Notes under the pieces: model-generated
Told to the model about the DNA's origin: nothing
Databases searched by the model: none
The model's input: the letters and a program-made list of their open reading frames with translations, nothing else
Translations under genes and position numbers: made by a program
Origin: JAGGAG01 sp964638035
GTDB lineage: Bacteria > Gemmatimonadota > Gemmatimonadetes > Gemmatimonadales > GWC2-71-9
Assembly: GCA_964638035.1 (NCBI GenBank)
Contig: CAZWXD010000002.1
Span: forward strand, 62,001-126,000
Direction of reading: 5' to 3'
DNA length: 64,000 bases
Shown here: positions 24,795 through 33,744 of the stretch, piece by piece
Layout of the letters: each line of letters opens with the position of its first letter
How positions within the stretch are numbered: position 1 is the first letter of the stretch

Positions 24795-25298
24795 ATGCCA
24801 CCAACATCCTCCTTCGACATCTCCACCGGCGCCGACCTCCAGGAGGTCGACAACGCGGTCAACAACGCCGTGAAGGAGATCGCCCAGCGCTACGACTTCA
24901 AGGGCACCCACTGCACCATCGAGTTCGACCGCGACAAGGCCGAGATCCGGCTGGCAGCGGACGACCAGTTCCGCCTCGACGCGGTCGTGGACGTGCTCCG
25001 GGCGAAGCTGGTGAAGCGTGGGGTCCCGGTGAAGAACCTGAAGCCCGGCACCGTGGAGCAGGCGGGTGGGGGGACCGTGCGCCAGGTCATCGCCCTCACG
25101 CAGGGGATTCCCCAGGATGTCGCCAAGCAGATCACGAAGTCCATCAAGGAAGGCGGGTTCCGGAAGGTCCACACCAGCATCCAGGGCGACGAGGTGCGGG
25201 TGACCAGCCCGTCGCGTGATGAACTGCAGGCCGTGATCGCGCACCTCCGTGCCGCGGACTTCGGGATCGAGCTCACGTTTGGCAACTATCGGAGCTAG
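24795..25298 (+). CDS. yajQ: YajQ-family nucleotide-binding protein
   Basis: 167 residues, the usual length. It shows the family start SSFDISTGADLQEVDNAVNNA, then RYDFKGT, DQFRLDAV, and the closing ITKSIKEGGFRKVHTSIQGDEVRVTS and LRAADFGIELTFGNYR. The protein has two ferredoxin-like domains. Some members bind cyclic di-GMP and partner a transcription factor, others bind nucleotides or tRNA in vitro. Its 3' end overlaps the start region of the SpoIID-like gene. Confidence 0.93.
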   Translation: MPPTSSFDISTGADLQEVDNAVNNAVKEIAQRYDFKGTHCTIEFDRDKAEIRLAADDQFRLDAVVDVLRAKLVKRGVPVKNLKPGTVEQAGGGTVRQVIALTQGIPQDVAKQITKSIKEGGFRKVHTSIQGDEVRVTSPSRDELQAVIAHLRAADFGIELTFGNYRS

Positions 25299-26541
25299 GA
25301 TCCGCTGGTGGCCCGCCGTGGTGCTCACGGCGGCCTGCATCCGCAGTGACGTTGCCCTTCCCATTCCCTCCGCGGGTGCCGCAGCCCCCATCACGCGCAG
25401 CGCCCCGGCGCTGCGGATCGGGGTGCAGGTCGGCGTGAGCCGCCTGACCATCGGCGGGAACGCGGGGCTCGTGGTGAGCGACGGGGCCGGCGCGGTGGTG
25501 GCCAGGATCGCGCCGGGCGCCACCGCCACGGTGAGTGCCGCGCCCGGCAAGGTGGAGGTGCGCGGCCCGGGGCCCGCGGCCCGGGCGAGCGGCAGTCGCC
25601 TGGTCGTGCGGGGTGATGATGGCCCCGTCCGCGTGGCCGGTCGGGAATACCGGGGCGACCTGCTGCTCGTGCGTGACCGGAAGGGGGTCACGGCCATCAA
25701 CCGGGTCGATGCTGAGTCCTACCTGCTGGGCGTGGTGGTGGCGGAACTCGGCGTGAAGGATCCGGGGGACCTCGAGGCCCTCAAGGCCCAGGCGATCGTC
25801 TCCCGCACCTACGCACTCCGGAACCTCGGACGCTGGGAGGCCGATGGGTTCGACCTGTACGCCGGGGTCAGCGACCAGGTATATGGCGGCCTGGCCAGGG
25901 AGACGCCGCTGGGCCGCCAGGCGGTGGAGGCCACGCGGGGGCAGGTGATCACCTGGCAGGGCCAGTTGATCGACGCCTTCTTCTCGTCCACCTGTGCGGG
26001 CCACACCACGAAGGGCACTGACATCTTCCGGGCCGCCGACCGGCCATACCTGCGCTCGATTGCCGACGCCCCTGCGGGCGGACCCGCGTGGTGCAGCATC
26101 TCCCCGCGCTATGCATGGCGGGAGACCTGGACCGGGGACGCCCTGCGCGCCACCCTGCGGCGCACCCTTCCCGCGGCGGGGCCCGTGTCGGCTGGCGAGG
26201 TCGATGGCCTGCGTGACGTGCGAGTGGCCGCGCGCAACCCCGATGGGCGCGTGGCCACGCTGGCCGTGGTGCTCCGTCGGCGGCAGGTGGCGGTGGACGG
26301 GCCGCTGATCCGCCAGGTGCTCCGTCCCGAGGGCGGTGACCTCCTGCGCAGCACCATGTTCCGGGTCACCACCACGACCCGCGCCGGGCGCGTGACTGGC
26401 ATGGTCATTGACGGCAACGGCTCCGGACATGGGGTCGGCATGTGCCAGTGGGGCGCCATTGGCCGCGCACGCGCCGGCCAGGCGGCAACGGAGATCCTGG
26501 CTGCTTACTATGCGGGCACCGCAGTTGTCCGGTACTACTGA
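25249..26541 (+). CDS. SpoIID/LytB-domain protein (peptidoglycan-associated), probable lipoprotein
   Basis: 430 residues if the first ATG is used, which lies inside yajQ. A TTG at 25279 would give a better signal sequence ending in VVLTAAC, a lipobox. The SpoIID domain occupies about 140-430: GVTAINRVDAESYLLGVVVAEL, LKAQAIVSRTYAL, YAGVSDQVYGG, FSSTCAGHT and the final GNGSGHGVGMCQWGA. In sporulation SpoIID is a lytic transglycosylase; in non-sporulating bacteria this domain is found in cell-wall turnover or division proteins. It sits between yajQ and an oxidoreductase gene in one direction. Confidence 0.85.
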   Translation: MPRTSGSSSRLATIGARIRWWPAVVLTAACIRSDVALPIPSAGAAAPITRSAPALRIGVQVGVSRLTIGGNAGLVVSDGAGAVVARIAPGATATVSAAPGKVEVRGPGPAARASGSRLVVRGDDGPVRVAGREYRGDLLLVRDRKGVTAINRVDAESYLLGVVVAELGVKDPGDLEALKAQAIVSRTYALRNLGRWEADGFDLYAGVSDQVYGGLARETPLGRQAVEATRGQVITWQGQLIDAFFSSTCAGHTTKGTDIFRAADRPYLRSIADAPAGGPAWCSISPRYAWRETWTGDALRATLRRTLPAAGPVSAGEVDGLRDVRVAARNPDGRVATLAVVLRRRQVAVDGPLIRQVLRPEGGDLLRSTMFRVTTTTRAGRVTGMVIDGNGSGHGVGMCQWGAIGRARAGQAATEILAAYYAGTAVVRYY

Positions 26542-26557
26542 CGCTCGGAGGACATCC

Positions 26558-27571
26558 ATGGCTGAACCGCTCAGGCTCGGCATCGTCGGCGCGGGCGCCG
26601 TGACCCAGGTGGCCCACCTCCCCGTGCTCAAGCGAACCAGGGGGGTGAAGGTCGTGGCGGTGGTAGATACCGACCGCCCCAAGGCGCGCGCCCTCGCCGA
26701 CCGGTTCGGGATTCCCGACGTCTTCGAGGACATCGAGCAGGTCCTGGAGTTCGAGGCGCTCGATGCGATTGCCATCTGCTCGCCCACCCACCTCCATGAG
26801 AGCCACGTCCTCGCCGCGCTGGCCGCAGGCGTTCCCGTGTTCGTCGAGCGGCCCCTCGCCATGAACGCCGCCTCGGCGCAGCGCGTGGTGCGCGCCGCCG
26901 AGAAGAAGGGCAAGCTGGTGATGGTGGGGATGAACCACCGGTACCGGACCGACGCCCAGCTCGTGCGGGGTTTCGTGCAGGGGGGTGAACTGGGGCAGGT
27001 GGACAGCGTGCGCGGCAGCTGGCACGTGTTCCGGCCGAGCCGACAGCAGGCACCGTGGCGGCAGCGGCGCGACCAGTCAGGTGGCGGGGCCCTCCTGGAC
27101 CTGGGCCTCACCATGCTCGACCTGGGCCGGTGGCTGTCGGGGAACCTGGTCCCGGCACGGGTGAGCGCCACGTGGGAGGCGCCAAGCCGCGAACGCGGAG
27201 TCGAGCGGTCAGGCTCGGTGTTCCTCGTCTGCGAGAACGGGGCCTCCATCTTCTACGACGTGACGTGGCACCACCTGGGCGAGGGCGAGCGCTTCGGCAT
27301 GGGCCTGCGCGCCGAACGCGGCGCCGCGTCCATCAATCCGCTCAGTGTGTGGAAGGAACTGCACGGCGTGGCCCACGACGTGTCGCCCACCTTGTCAGGC
27401 AGCCGGGAGAACGCCTACCTGTCGTCGCACCGGGCCGAGTGGGCGCACTTCCTGGCCACCCTCCGTGGCGAGGCAAAGGCCCCTGACCTGGCCGAGCACG
27501 TGACCCTGCACCGCATCATGGACGCGATCTACAAGTCGGCACAGGATGAGGGCAGGGACGTGCAGTTGTGA
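26558..27571 (+). CDS. Gfo/Idh/MocA family oxidoreductase
   Basis: 337 residues starting behind CGGAGGACATCC. A Rossmann start (RLGIVGAGAVTQVAHLP) and the motif AICSPTHLHESHVLAALAAG fit an NAD(P)-binding dehydrogenase, with the alpha/beta substrate domain after residue 125. The catalytic EKP motif reads ERP (VFVERPLAMN), so the usual lysine is replaced by arginine. Typical substrates are sugars or inositols, but the substitution makes the reaction uncertain. The gene runs into the DUF4105 gene in the same direction. Confidence 0.87.
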   Translation: MAEPLRLGIVGAGAVTQVAHLPVLKRTRGVKVVAVVDTDRPKARALADRFGIPDVFEDIEQVLEFEALDAIAICSPTHLHESHVLAALAAGVPVFVERPLAMNAASAQRVVRAAEKKGKLVMVGMNHRYRTDAQLVRGFVQGGELGQVDSVRGSWHVFRPSRQQAPWRQRRDQSGGGALLDLGLTMLDLGRWLSGNLVPARVSATWEAPSRERGVERSGSVFLVCENGASIFYDVTWHHLGEGERFGMGLRAERGAASINPLSVWKELHGVAHDVSPTLSGSRENAYLSSHRAEWAHFLATLRGEAKAPDLAEHVTLHRIMDAIYKSAQDEGRDVQL

Positions 27572-27593
27572 GGTGGCGTCGCCGACGGACGGG

Positions 27594-28859
27594 ATGGAGG
27601 GAGTGGTAGGGGTGCGCCGGGCGGGGATCGGCGCCGTGGTCGGCGCGGCCGGTGCGGTCCTGCTGGCGTTCGGGCAGCCGCTGCACGCGCAGGGCGAGGA
27701 GCTGCGGGTCGACGTCCTGACCGTCGGGCCGGGGGCCGCGGTCTGGGAACGGTGGGGCCACAACACGATCATCATCACCGACCGGCTCCACGGGACGAGC
27801 ACGTCGTACAACTGGGGACTCTTCGACTTCCGGCAGGAGAACTTCCTGCTGCGGTTCATCCAGGGTCGCATGTGGTACGCGATGGGGGGGCGGGACACCG
27901 ACCGCGAACTGGCGCTCTACCGCCGCCTTGACCGGGGCATGGTGGTGCAGGAACTGGCGCTGCCACCCTCCGCACGCCTCGCGCTGCAGGCGGCACTCCG
28001 CGCCAACGACACCGACGCCAACCGCAACTACTTCTACGACTACTACCGCGACAACTGCTCCACGCGCGTCCGGGATGCGCTCGACTCGGCGCTGGGCGGG
28101 TTGCTGCAGCGCGAGTTCGGCCAGGCCTCGTCCGGCGCCACCTGGCGTTGGGAGACGCGGCGGATCACCGGTCCCGACCTCCCGCTCTACACCGGGATCC
28201 TCCTGGGCGAGGGGCGACCCGTCGATGCCATCATGACGCGCTGGGAGCAGTTCTTCCTCCCGCTCCGCCTGCAGGAGGCACTGCGGTCAGTGCGGGTGCC
28301 GGGGCCAGGCGGTGAGATGGTCCCGCTGGTCGCCCAGGAGGAGGAGATCCACCGGAGCACCCGCTTCACCGAACCTGCGGCGCCGCGCGCCACCTGGCCG
28401 TTCCTGGTGGGCACGGGGGTCGTGCTGGGTGTGCTGCTCTGGGGGCTGGGCCGGACGGCGCCGCGATCGCGCGCGGCCCGGCGTGCGTTCGTGGTGGTCG
28501 GCGCTGGCTGGTCGGTCGTGGCAGGCATCGGCGGCCTCGTGCTCCTCGGGCTCTGGTGCGCCACCGACCACTGGGTGTCGCGCGACAACCAGAATGCGCT
28601 CCTCCTGACGCCGCTGTCACTCGCGCTGGTGCCGCTCGTGCCACTGGCTTTCGGCAAGGGGGCCGCCCGGTGGCATCCGCGCGCCACCCTGCTGGCGTTG
28701 GGGGTACTGGCGATTGCGCTGCTGGCGCTGGTGCTCAAGGTGGTGCCCGGCATGGCGCAGGCCAACCTGGAGCCCATCGGGATGACCATCCCGATTCATG
28801 CGGGGATGTGGCTCGGCCTCCGCGCCAGCAGGGCAGGGCACGTCACGGGAGGCGCTTGA
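27594..28859 (+). CDS. DUF4105 (Lnb N-terminal domain) membrane protein
   Basis: 421 residues from the ATG at 27594; a GTG at 27612 is an alternative. A signal/anchor segment (AVVGAAGAVLLAFGQPLHAQ) precedes the DUF4105 domain, seen in VWERWGHNTI, YNWGLFDFRQENFLLRFIQG, and YFYDYYRDNCSTRVRDALD, whose conserved Trp-His, Cys and Asp suggest a papain-like fold. The C-terminal 160 residues hold about five membrane helices. Members are membrane-anchored periplasmic proteins of unknown role. The 3' end overlaps the convergent CsgG/FlgO-like gene by 17 bases. Confidence 0.83.
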   Translation: MEGVVGVRRAGIGAVVGAAGAVLLAFGQPLHAQGEELRVDVLTVGPGAAVWERWGHNTIIITDRLHGTSTSYNWGLFDFRQENFLLRFIQGRMWYAMGGRDTDRELALYRRLDRGMVVQELALPPSARLALQAALRANDTDANRNYFYDYYRDNCSTRVRDALDSALGGLLQREFGQASSGATWRWETRRITGPDLPLYTGILLGEGRPVDAIMTRWEQFFLPLRLQEALRSVRVPGPGGEMVPLVAQEEEIHRSTRFTEPAAPRATWPFLVGTGVVLGVLLWGLGRTAPRSRAARRAFVVVGAGWSVVAGIGGLVLLGLWCATDHWVSRDNQNALLLTPLSLALVPLVPLAFGKGAARWHPRATLLALGVLAIALLALVLKVVPGMAQANLEPIGMTIPIHAGMWLGLRASRAGHVTGGA

Positions 28860-29514
28860 GCGCCTCCCGCGCGGACGGGAAGGTAGGGGCCAGCTCGAGC
28901 GCCGTGCGGTAGTGCTCCCGTGCTGCGGCCTGGTCGCCTGCCTCCTCCGCGACGAGTCCCCGGGACCAGGCAATGACTGCCGTTGAGCTCACTGCGCCGG
29001 CCATGGGTGGTGCGGGCGGCAATCCCAGCTCGTGCAGGATCTCCTGCGCCACGGCGTCAACGCTCGCGAACATCCTGTCGGTGCGCTGCAGGGCGGGGTC
29101 GGCATTCGAGAGGCCGCGGATGAACTCCCCTGACGCGGCGTCCACGACGCGCACGTTGATCCGGAAGGTCTGGTAGAAGTTCACGAAGTTCCCCACCACC
29201 ACATACTGCGCGCCCACCAGCCGCCCGACCTTGGCCGCCGTGGCGGCGTCCACGCGCTCGCGGTCACCCAGGCCCGTGCTCGTGACGGCCTGGCCCGCCG
29301 TGGCGCGCGGGACCGCCCGGCCCCCCGGGCTTCGCGCCAGGGCATCGGCCAGGAGCTGCGCCAAGCCGGGCCCCAGCGCCTCCAGGGCACTCGCGTCGAG
29401 GCCGAAGGACTGCTGGCTCTCGAGTGGCAGGACCGCGAACGTTGTCTGGTCCTGGGCCGCGACCGCCGACGACCCCAGGGCCAGCAGCAGGGCGAGCGGA
29501 AGGGAGCGTGTCAC
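28843..29514 (-). CDS. secreted CsgG/FlgO-like protein with a C-terminal TPR
   Basis: 223 residues from a GTG preceded by GGAGAGAAC. A signal peptide (LPLALLLALGSSAVAAQ) is followed by a domain with TFAVLPLES, AQLLADAL, ATAAKVGRLVGAQYVVVGNF and FRINVRVVDAASGEFIRGL. This is the pattern of periplasmic CsgG/FlgO/TolB-N-like domains that find and bind envelope partners. The last 45 residues form one tetratricopeptide unit (VAEEAGDQAAAREHYRTALELAP). It precedes the MBL hydrolase gene in the minus direction but the two are only loosely linked. Confidence 0.75.
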   Translation of the reverse strand: MTRSLPLALLLALGSSAVAAQDQTTFAVLPLESQQSFGLDASALEALGPGLAQLLADALARSPGGRAVPRATAGQAVTSTGLGDRERVDAATAAKVGRLVGAQYVVVGNFVNFYQTFRINVRVVDAASGEFIRGLSNADPALQRTDRMFASVDAVAQEILHELGLPPAPPMAGAVSSTAVIAWSRGLVAEEAGDQAAAREHYRTALELAPTFPSAREALKRLP

Positions 29515-29526
29515 GTTCTCTCCGTG

Positions 29527-30381
29527 CTACAGGGTCAGCGTGCTGCGCTCACTGGCTGCCAGGACGTGCAGCCCCGGTGCCCGCGCGGCGGCATAGGTCC
29601 GGGCGCCCTGCACCATCCGGTCAACCTCGGCATCGTCGCGCCCGGGATCATGGTGGAAGAGCACCAGGCGTTCGGCCCCGGCGTCAGCAGCCAGGTCGAT
29701 GGCTTCTTCTGCCGAGGAGTGGCCCCATCCAGCCTTGCCGGGCAGCTCGGCGGCGGTGTACATGGCATCGTGCACGATCGTGTGCACGCCCTCGAGCCAT
29801 CCAAGCAGGCGCGCGCGCCAGCCGGGGAGGTCGGGCGGCTCGCCTCCGAGTTCATTGTCGGTCATGTAGGCCAGGGCCGGGCCACCCTGGACGCGCTCGA
29901 GCCGGTAGCCGTGGGTCACGCCGGGATGGTGCATGGTGAAGGCGCGGACGGCAAAACCCGGAATGTGAAACGGGCCCGCCTCGACCTCATGCACCACCGG
30001 CGGCCTCGGGAACCGGGTGAACGGTACCGGGAACACATCGGGATGCATTTGCGCCGCCAGCACGTCCTCGAGCGATCCGCCCAGGGGCCGGGGCCCGCGG
30101 ATGGTCAGTGTGGTGCCACCATGCCAGAGTGGGGCGAAGAACGGGAGCCCCTGGATGTGATCCCAGTGCGTGTGCGTGATGAGGAGGCTCGCCTCGGGCA
30201 GGGCACGTCCTGCCAGCACGGCACCGAGCGCGCGGGCGCCGGTGCCGGCATCCAGGATGGCGAGCGGTGCGCCGGGCACCTCGAGGGTGAGGCAGGGGGT
30301 GTTCCCCCCGTAGCGGACGGTGTCCGGGCCCGGCACCGGCGTGGAGCCGCGCGTTCCCCAGAAGGTGACGGTGACGCTCAC
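29527..30381 (-). CDS. MBL-fold metallo-hydrolase
   Basis: 284 residues from the GTG at 30379-30381. The metallo-beta-lactamase fold is seen in TFWGTRGSTPVPG, YGGNTPC, LDAGTGAR, the metal motif THTHWDHIQG, the later His in VHDAMYT and LVLFHHDPGRDD. The WGTRGS start and overall size match the RNase Z/phosphodiesterase-like branch often called MBL-fold hydrolase. Substrate unknown. It starts four bases after the stop of the Crp/Fnr regulator gene, so both are probably one transcript. Confidence 0.87.
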   Translation of the reverse strand: MSVTVTFWGTRGSTPVPGPDTVRYGGNTPCLTLEVPGAPLAILDAGTGARALGAVLAGRALPEASLLITHTHWDHIQGLPFFAPLWHGGTTLTIRGPRPLGGSLEDVLAAQMHPDVFPVPFTRFPRPPVVHEVEAGPFHIPGFAVRAFTMHHPGVTHGYRLERVQGGPALAYMTDNELGGEPPDLPGWRARLLGWLEGVHTIVHDAMYTAAELPGKAGWGHSSAEEAIDLAADAGAERLVLFHHDPGRDDAEVDRMVQGARTYAAARAPGLHVLAASERSTLTL

Positions 30382-30385
30382 GTCC

Positions 30386-31084
30386 CTAGACGCGGCGCGA
30401 GGCCTCGGCCAGCGTGGCGCGATCCTTCAGCACGATCTCCTTGCGGCTCACGTCCACGATCCCACGCTCCACCAGGGCACGGAGGGTTCGCGAGACGGTC
30501 TCGCGACTGGCGCCGATCATCTGCGCGATCGTGTGGTGGGTAAGGCGCCGGGTGATCCGCTCCCCGTCCTCTTCCGCGGCCAGTGCCAGCAGCAGGCTGG
30601 CCACGCGGCCGTTCACGTCGAGCAGCACCAGGCGCCCGATCTGCTCGTCCGCCCGCCGGAGGCGGAGGGACATTGCCCGGAGCATGGCACTCGCCACCGC
30701 CGGGTTGGCCCGAAGCTGCGCCTGGAAATCATCGCGCCGGAGTGCGAGCAGCCGGCTGTCGGTCATGGCGATCACGTGGGCCGAGCGCGGTTCGTCGTCG
30801 AGCACCGACATCTCGCCGAAGAACTCGCCGTCGCGAAGCACGGAGAGGATCACCTCGCGCCCGTCCTCGGCCACCAGCACCACCTTCACCTGCCCGTCGG
30901 CCACGACATAGAGCGCATCACCGGGATCGTCCCGGAACACGATGACCGCCCCCTTGGGGTAGCGGCGCTCGCGAAACAGGTTGGCGAATGGGGCGAGGTC
31001 CGCGTCGGCCATCTGGCTGAACAGGGGTACGCGCCGCAGGATGTTCATGGTGATCAGGTTCACCAGCTGCCTCGTTGAGTTCAC
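30386..31084 (-). CDS. Crp/Fnr-family transcription regulator
   Basis: 232 residues from a GTG at 31082-31084; an ATG 12 codons in (31046-31048) is equally plausible. The cyclic-nucleotide-binding-like domain (15-125) shows YPKGAVIVFRDDPGDALYVVADGQVKV and GEFFGEMSVLDDEPRSA. The C-terminal winged helix has LTHHTIAQMIGASRETVSRTLRALVERGIV. The absence of N-terminal cysteines argues against an oxygen-sensing FNR. It should control the following MBL gene or itself. A 170-base gap separates it from divergent rpmE. Confidence 0.92.
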   Translation of the reverse strand: MNSTRQLVNLITMNILRRVPLFSQMADADLAPFANLFRERRYPKGAVIVFRDDPGDALYVVADGQVKVVLVAEDGREVILSVLRDGEFFGEMSVLDDEPRSAHVIAMTDSRLLALRRDDFQAQLRANPAVASAMLRAMSLRLRRADEQIGRLVLLDVNGRVASLLLALAAEEDGERITRRLTHHTIAQMIGASRETVSRTLRALVERGIVDVSRKEIVLKDRATLAEASRRV

Positions 31085-31254
31085 GATATGCGTAGACTAG
31101 CCCCACGCGAGGATGCGCGCCACGGTCGCGGGGCCGGTTCAGGGTTGCCTTCGATCACCTAGCTCGTTACCTTCCAAGGCTTTACAGAACCAGCCGATCC
31201 GGCGGCCGTGGGCACGCCCGGCCCCCGATCGGCTCTCACGCATGGGAGCATCAC

Positions 31255-31473
31255 GTGAAGTCCGACCTCCATCCGGTGTACCGCACCATCACGGCCGTCT
31301 GCGCCTGCGGCAACTCGTTCGAGACCCGCTCCACCGCGGCGTCGATCCACGTCGAGGTGTGCTCGCAGTGCCACCCGTACTTCACGGGCAAGCAGCGGCT
31401 GCTCGACACGGCCGGGCGCGTGGACCGCTTCCGCCGGAAGTACGGCACCCAGCCTGCCCAGCCCAAGGGCTGA
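31255..31473 (+). CDS. rpmE: 50S ribosomal protein L31 (zinc-type)
   Basis: 72 residues from a GTG preceded by GGGAGCATCAC. It has the L31 start KSDLHPVYRTITAVCACGNSF and the VCSQCHPYFTGKQRLLDTAGRVDRFRRKY end. The four cysteines (CAC and CSQC region) mark the zinc-binding form. First gene of a plus-strand operon with prfA after three bases. Promoter not confidently placed in the 170-base gap. Confidence 0.96.
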   Translation: MKSDLHPVYRTITAVCACGNSFETRSTAASIHVEVCSQCHPYFTGKQRLLDTAGRVDRFRRKYGTQPAQPKG

Positions 31474-31476
31474 TCC

Positions 31477-32535
31477 ATGGAGGCGTTACTCCGCACCGCG
31501 TTGATGCGGGCGGAGGAGGTGGCGCGCGAGCTGGGCGACGGTGCCCTCGCGCGCGACCCGGCCCGGCGCAAGGCGCTCGGGCGCGAGCACGTGAGACTCG
31601 AGCCGGTCGTGCGGACGCACGAGCGGCTCGAACGCCTTCGGGCCGAGCTGGCGCAAGCCATCGAGTTGCAGGCCGAGCCTGACGCCGAGCTGGCCGAACT
31701 GGCCCGGGCCGACGTGCAGCGGCTCGAGCCCGAGGTGCAGCGGCTCGAGGCCGAGCTGCACGAGCTGCTGGTCCCACGCGACCCCCTCGACGACCGCGAC
31801 GCCATCCTGGAGATCCGCGCCGGCACCGGCGGGGACGAAGCCGGGCTCTTCGCTGCCGACCTGCTGCGCATGTACCGCCGGTTCGCCGAGCGGCGGGGCC
31901 TTTCCGTGGAGACGATCTCGGTCAGCGATGGGACGATGGGCGGCGTCAAGGAGGCCATCGTGGCGATCCGGGGTCCCGATGCCTTCGGCCTGCTCCGGCG
32001 CGAATCGGGGGTGCACCGGGTGCAGCGTGTGCCCGCCACGGAGACCCAGGGCCGCATCCACACCTCGGCTGCCACCGTGGCCGTGCTCCCCGAGGCCGAG
32101 GAGATCGACGTGGACATCAACCCGCAAGACCTGAAGGTCGACGTCTTCCGCTCTTCAGGCCCGGGCGGCCAGAGCGTGAACACGACCGACAGTGCCGTTC
32201 GCATCACCCACCTCCCGACCGGCGTCGTGGTCTCGCAGCAGGACCAGAAGTCCCAGTTGCAGAACAAGCTCAAGGCCATGGAAGTCCTGCGCGCGCGGCT
32301 CCTCGACCGCATGATCGCGGAGCAGGAGGCCGCCCGGGCGAGCGAGCGGCGGGCCATGGTGGGCACCGGCGACCGCTCGGCCAAGATTCGCACCTACAAC
32401 TTTCCCCAGAGCCGGGTCACCGACCACCGGATCAACCTGTCCCTGTACAACCTGGCCGACGTGATGAACGGCGGGGTCGACGAACTCATGGATGCGTTGC
32501 GCGTGGCGAGCCGGGAGGAGCAGGGTCGTGCGTGA
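31477..32535 (+). CDS. prfA: peptide chain release factor 1
   Basis: 352 residues. It ends translation at UAA and UAG. Motifs: codon-recognition PxT as VPATETQG, the catalytic GGQ as SSGPGGQSVNT with Gln232, and RSAKIRTYNFPQSRVTDHRI near the end. The N-terminal domain is coiled and Glu/Arg-rich. It overlaps the next gene, prmC, by eight bases; PrmC methylates the GGQ glutamine of this factor, so the coupling is functional. Confidence 0.97.
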   Translation: MEALLRTALMRAEEVARELGDGALARDPARRKALGREHVRLEPVVRTHERLERLRAELAQAIELQAEPDAELAELARADVQRLEPEVQRLEAELHELLVPRDPLDDRDAILEIRAGTGGDEAGLFAADLLRMYRRFAERRGLSVETISVSDGTMGGVKEAIVAIRGPDAFGLLRRESGVHRVQRVPATETQGRIHTSAATVAVLPEAEEIDVDINPQDLKVDVFRSSGPGGQSVNTTDSAVRITHLPTGVVVSQQDQKSQLQNKLKAMEVLRARLLDRMIAEQEAARASERRAMVGTGDRSAKIRTYNFPQSRVTDHRINLSLYNLADVMNGGVDELMDALRVASREEQGRA

Positions 32536-33397
32536 GGCGCCCGCGGGCGCCGTGCCATCAACGATCGGCGACCTCCTCGGGCTGGCGGCCGGCGTCCTCG
32601 CGGCGGCGCAGGTGGCCGAGCCGCGGCGCGAGGCACTCCGCATCTTCGCCGATGGGACCGGAACCTCCCCGGCCGAGGTGCACCTCGGGCAGGCGGGGAT
32701 GGTCGCGGACGCCGATGCCGCAGCGTACCTTCGCGCCATCGATCGCCGCGCTGCCGGAACCCCGCTGGCCTATGTTACGGGACGGGCTGGCTTTCGGCAC
32801 CTCGAGCTGGCGGTGGACCAGCGGGTGCTCATCCCACGGCCTGAAACCGAGGGCCTCGTGGACCTGGTGCTCCAGCATGGCGGCCGGGGCACCATGGCCG
32901 ATGTCGGGACGGGAAGTGGGTGCCTGGCGCTGTCGCTTCGGGCCGAGACAGCTGCCGGGCCGGTCATCGCGATCGACTGGAGTGCAGGGGCGCTCGCGGT
33001 GGCGGCGGACAACGCGCGCACGCTGGGCCTTCCGGTGAGCCTCGTGCGGGGCGACCTCACGACGTCGCTGGCGGATGGCGCCCTCGACGTGCTGGTGTCG
33101 AACCCGCCGTACATCGCGCGCGACGAGTACCTCGCGCTCGAGCCGGGGGTGCGCGACTGGGAGCCGCGCGTGGCCCTGGAGAGCGGGACGGATGGCCTGG
33201 AGGCCACCATGCGGCTGCTGCAGGATGGGCACCGCGTGCTCCGGGCCGGCGGCCTGCTCGTGCTGGAGCTCGATGCCGCACGCGCAGGCGCGACCGGGCG
33301 CGCGGCGGCGTCACTCGGATGGACCGATGTGCGGGTGCAGGCTGACCTCTTTGGGCGCGAGCGATTCCTCGTTGCCCGCAGGAGACACGACGCGTGA
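32528..33397 (+). CDS. prmC: release-factor glutamine methyltransferase
   Basis: 289 residues. The GTG at 32528 lies seven bases upstream of the prfA stop, behind GGAGGAGCAGGG, and is preferred over an upstream in-frame start. It has the SAM-binding GTGSGCLAL and the amide-binding NPPYIARDEYLALEPGVRDWEP. It methylates the GGQ glutamine of RF1 and RF2. Next gene overlaps by four bases. Confidence 0.95.
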   Translation: MREAPAGAVPSTIGDLLGLAAGVLAAAQVAEPRREALRIFADGTGTSPAEVHLGQAGMVADADAAAYLRAIDRRAAGTPLAYVTGRAGFRHLELAVDQRVLIPRPETEGLVDLVLQHGGRGTMADVGTGSGCLALSLRAETAAGPVIAIDWSAGALAVAADNARTLGLPVSLVRGDLTTSLADGALDVLVSNPPYIARDEYLALEPGVRDWEPRVALESGTDGLEATMRLLQDGHRVLRAGGLLVLELDAARAGATGRAAASLGWTDVRVQADLFGRERFLVARRRHDA

Positions 33398-33744
33398 TCA
33401 CGGACAAGGCACAGGAACTCGGCCGCCTCATCGGCCAGTCGAACGAGTACCAGGCGCTCCGCCGGGCGGAGAAGGCGCTGCGCGGCGATCCTGACACGCA
33501 GCAGCGGCTGGAGCGGATCTCCACGCTGGCGCGCCAGGTCGACGCGGCCATGGCGCAGGGCCAGATGCCGGACGAGGCCACGACGCAGGAGTATGAAACG
33601 GCCGTGCGGGAGCTGGAGACCAGCGGCACCGGGCAGACGTACGTGGTTGCGCGCGCCAATTTCGAGAAGCTGATGGCCAAGGTGAATGAGGACATCTCGG
33701 CGGGCATGGAGAAGGGCGCCACGAGCAGCATCATCCTCGCATGA
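33394..33744 (+). CDS. YlbF/YmcA-family protein
   Basis: 116 residues, almost entirely helical and rich in Glu/Gln/Arg. The start ITDKAQELGRLIGQSNEYQALRRAEKAL fits the YlbF/YmcA family, whose Bacillus members form a complex with YaaT that affects RNase Y and development. The role in Gram-negative relatives is unknown. It overlaps prmC and tmk by four bases each, so it is embedded in the operon. Confidence 0.75.
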   Translation: MITDKAQELGRLIGQSNEYQALRRAEKALRGDPDTQQRLERISTLARQVDAAMAQGQMPDEATTQEYETAVRELETSGTGQTYVVARANFEKLMAKVNEDISAGMEKGATSSIILA

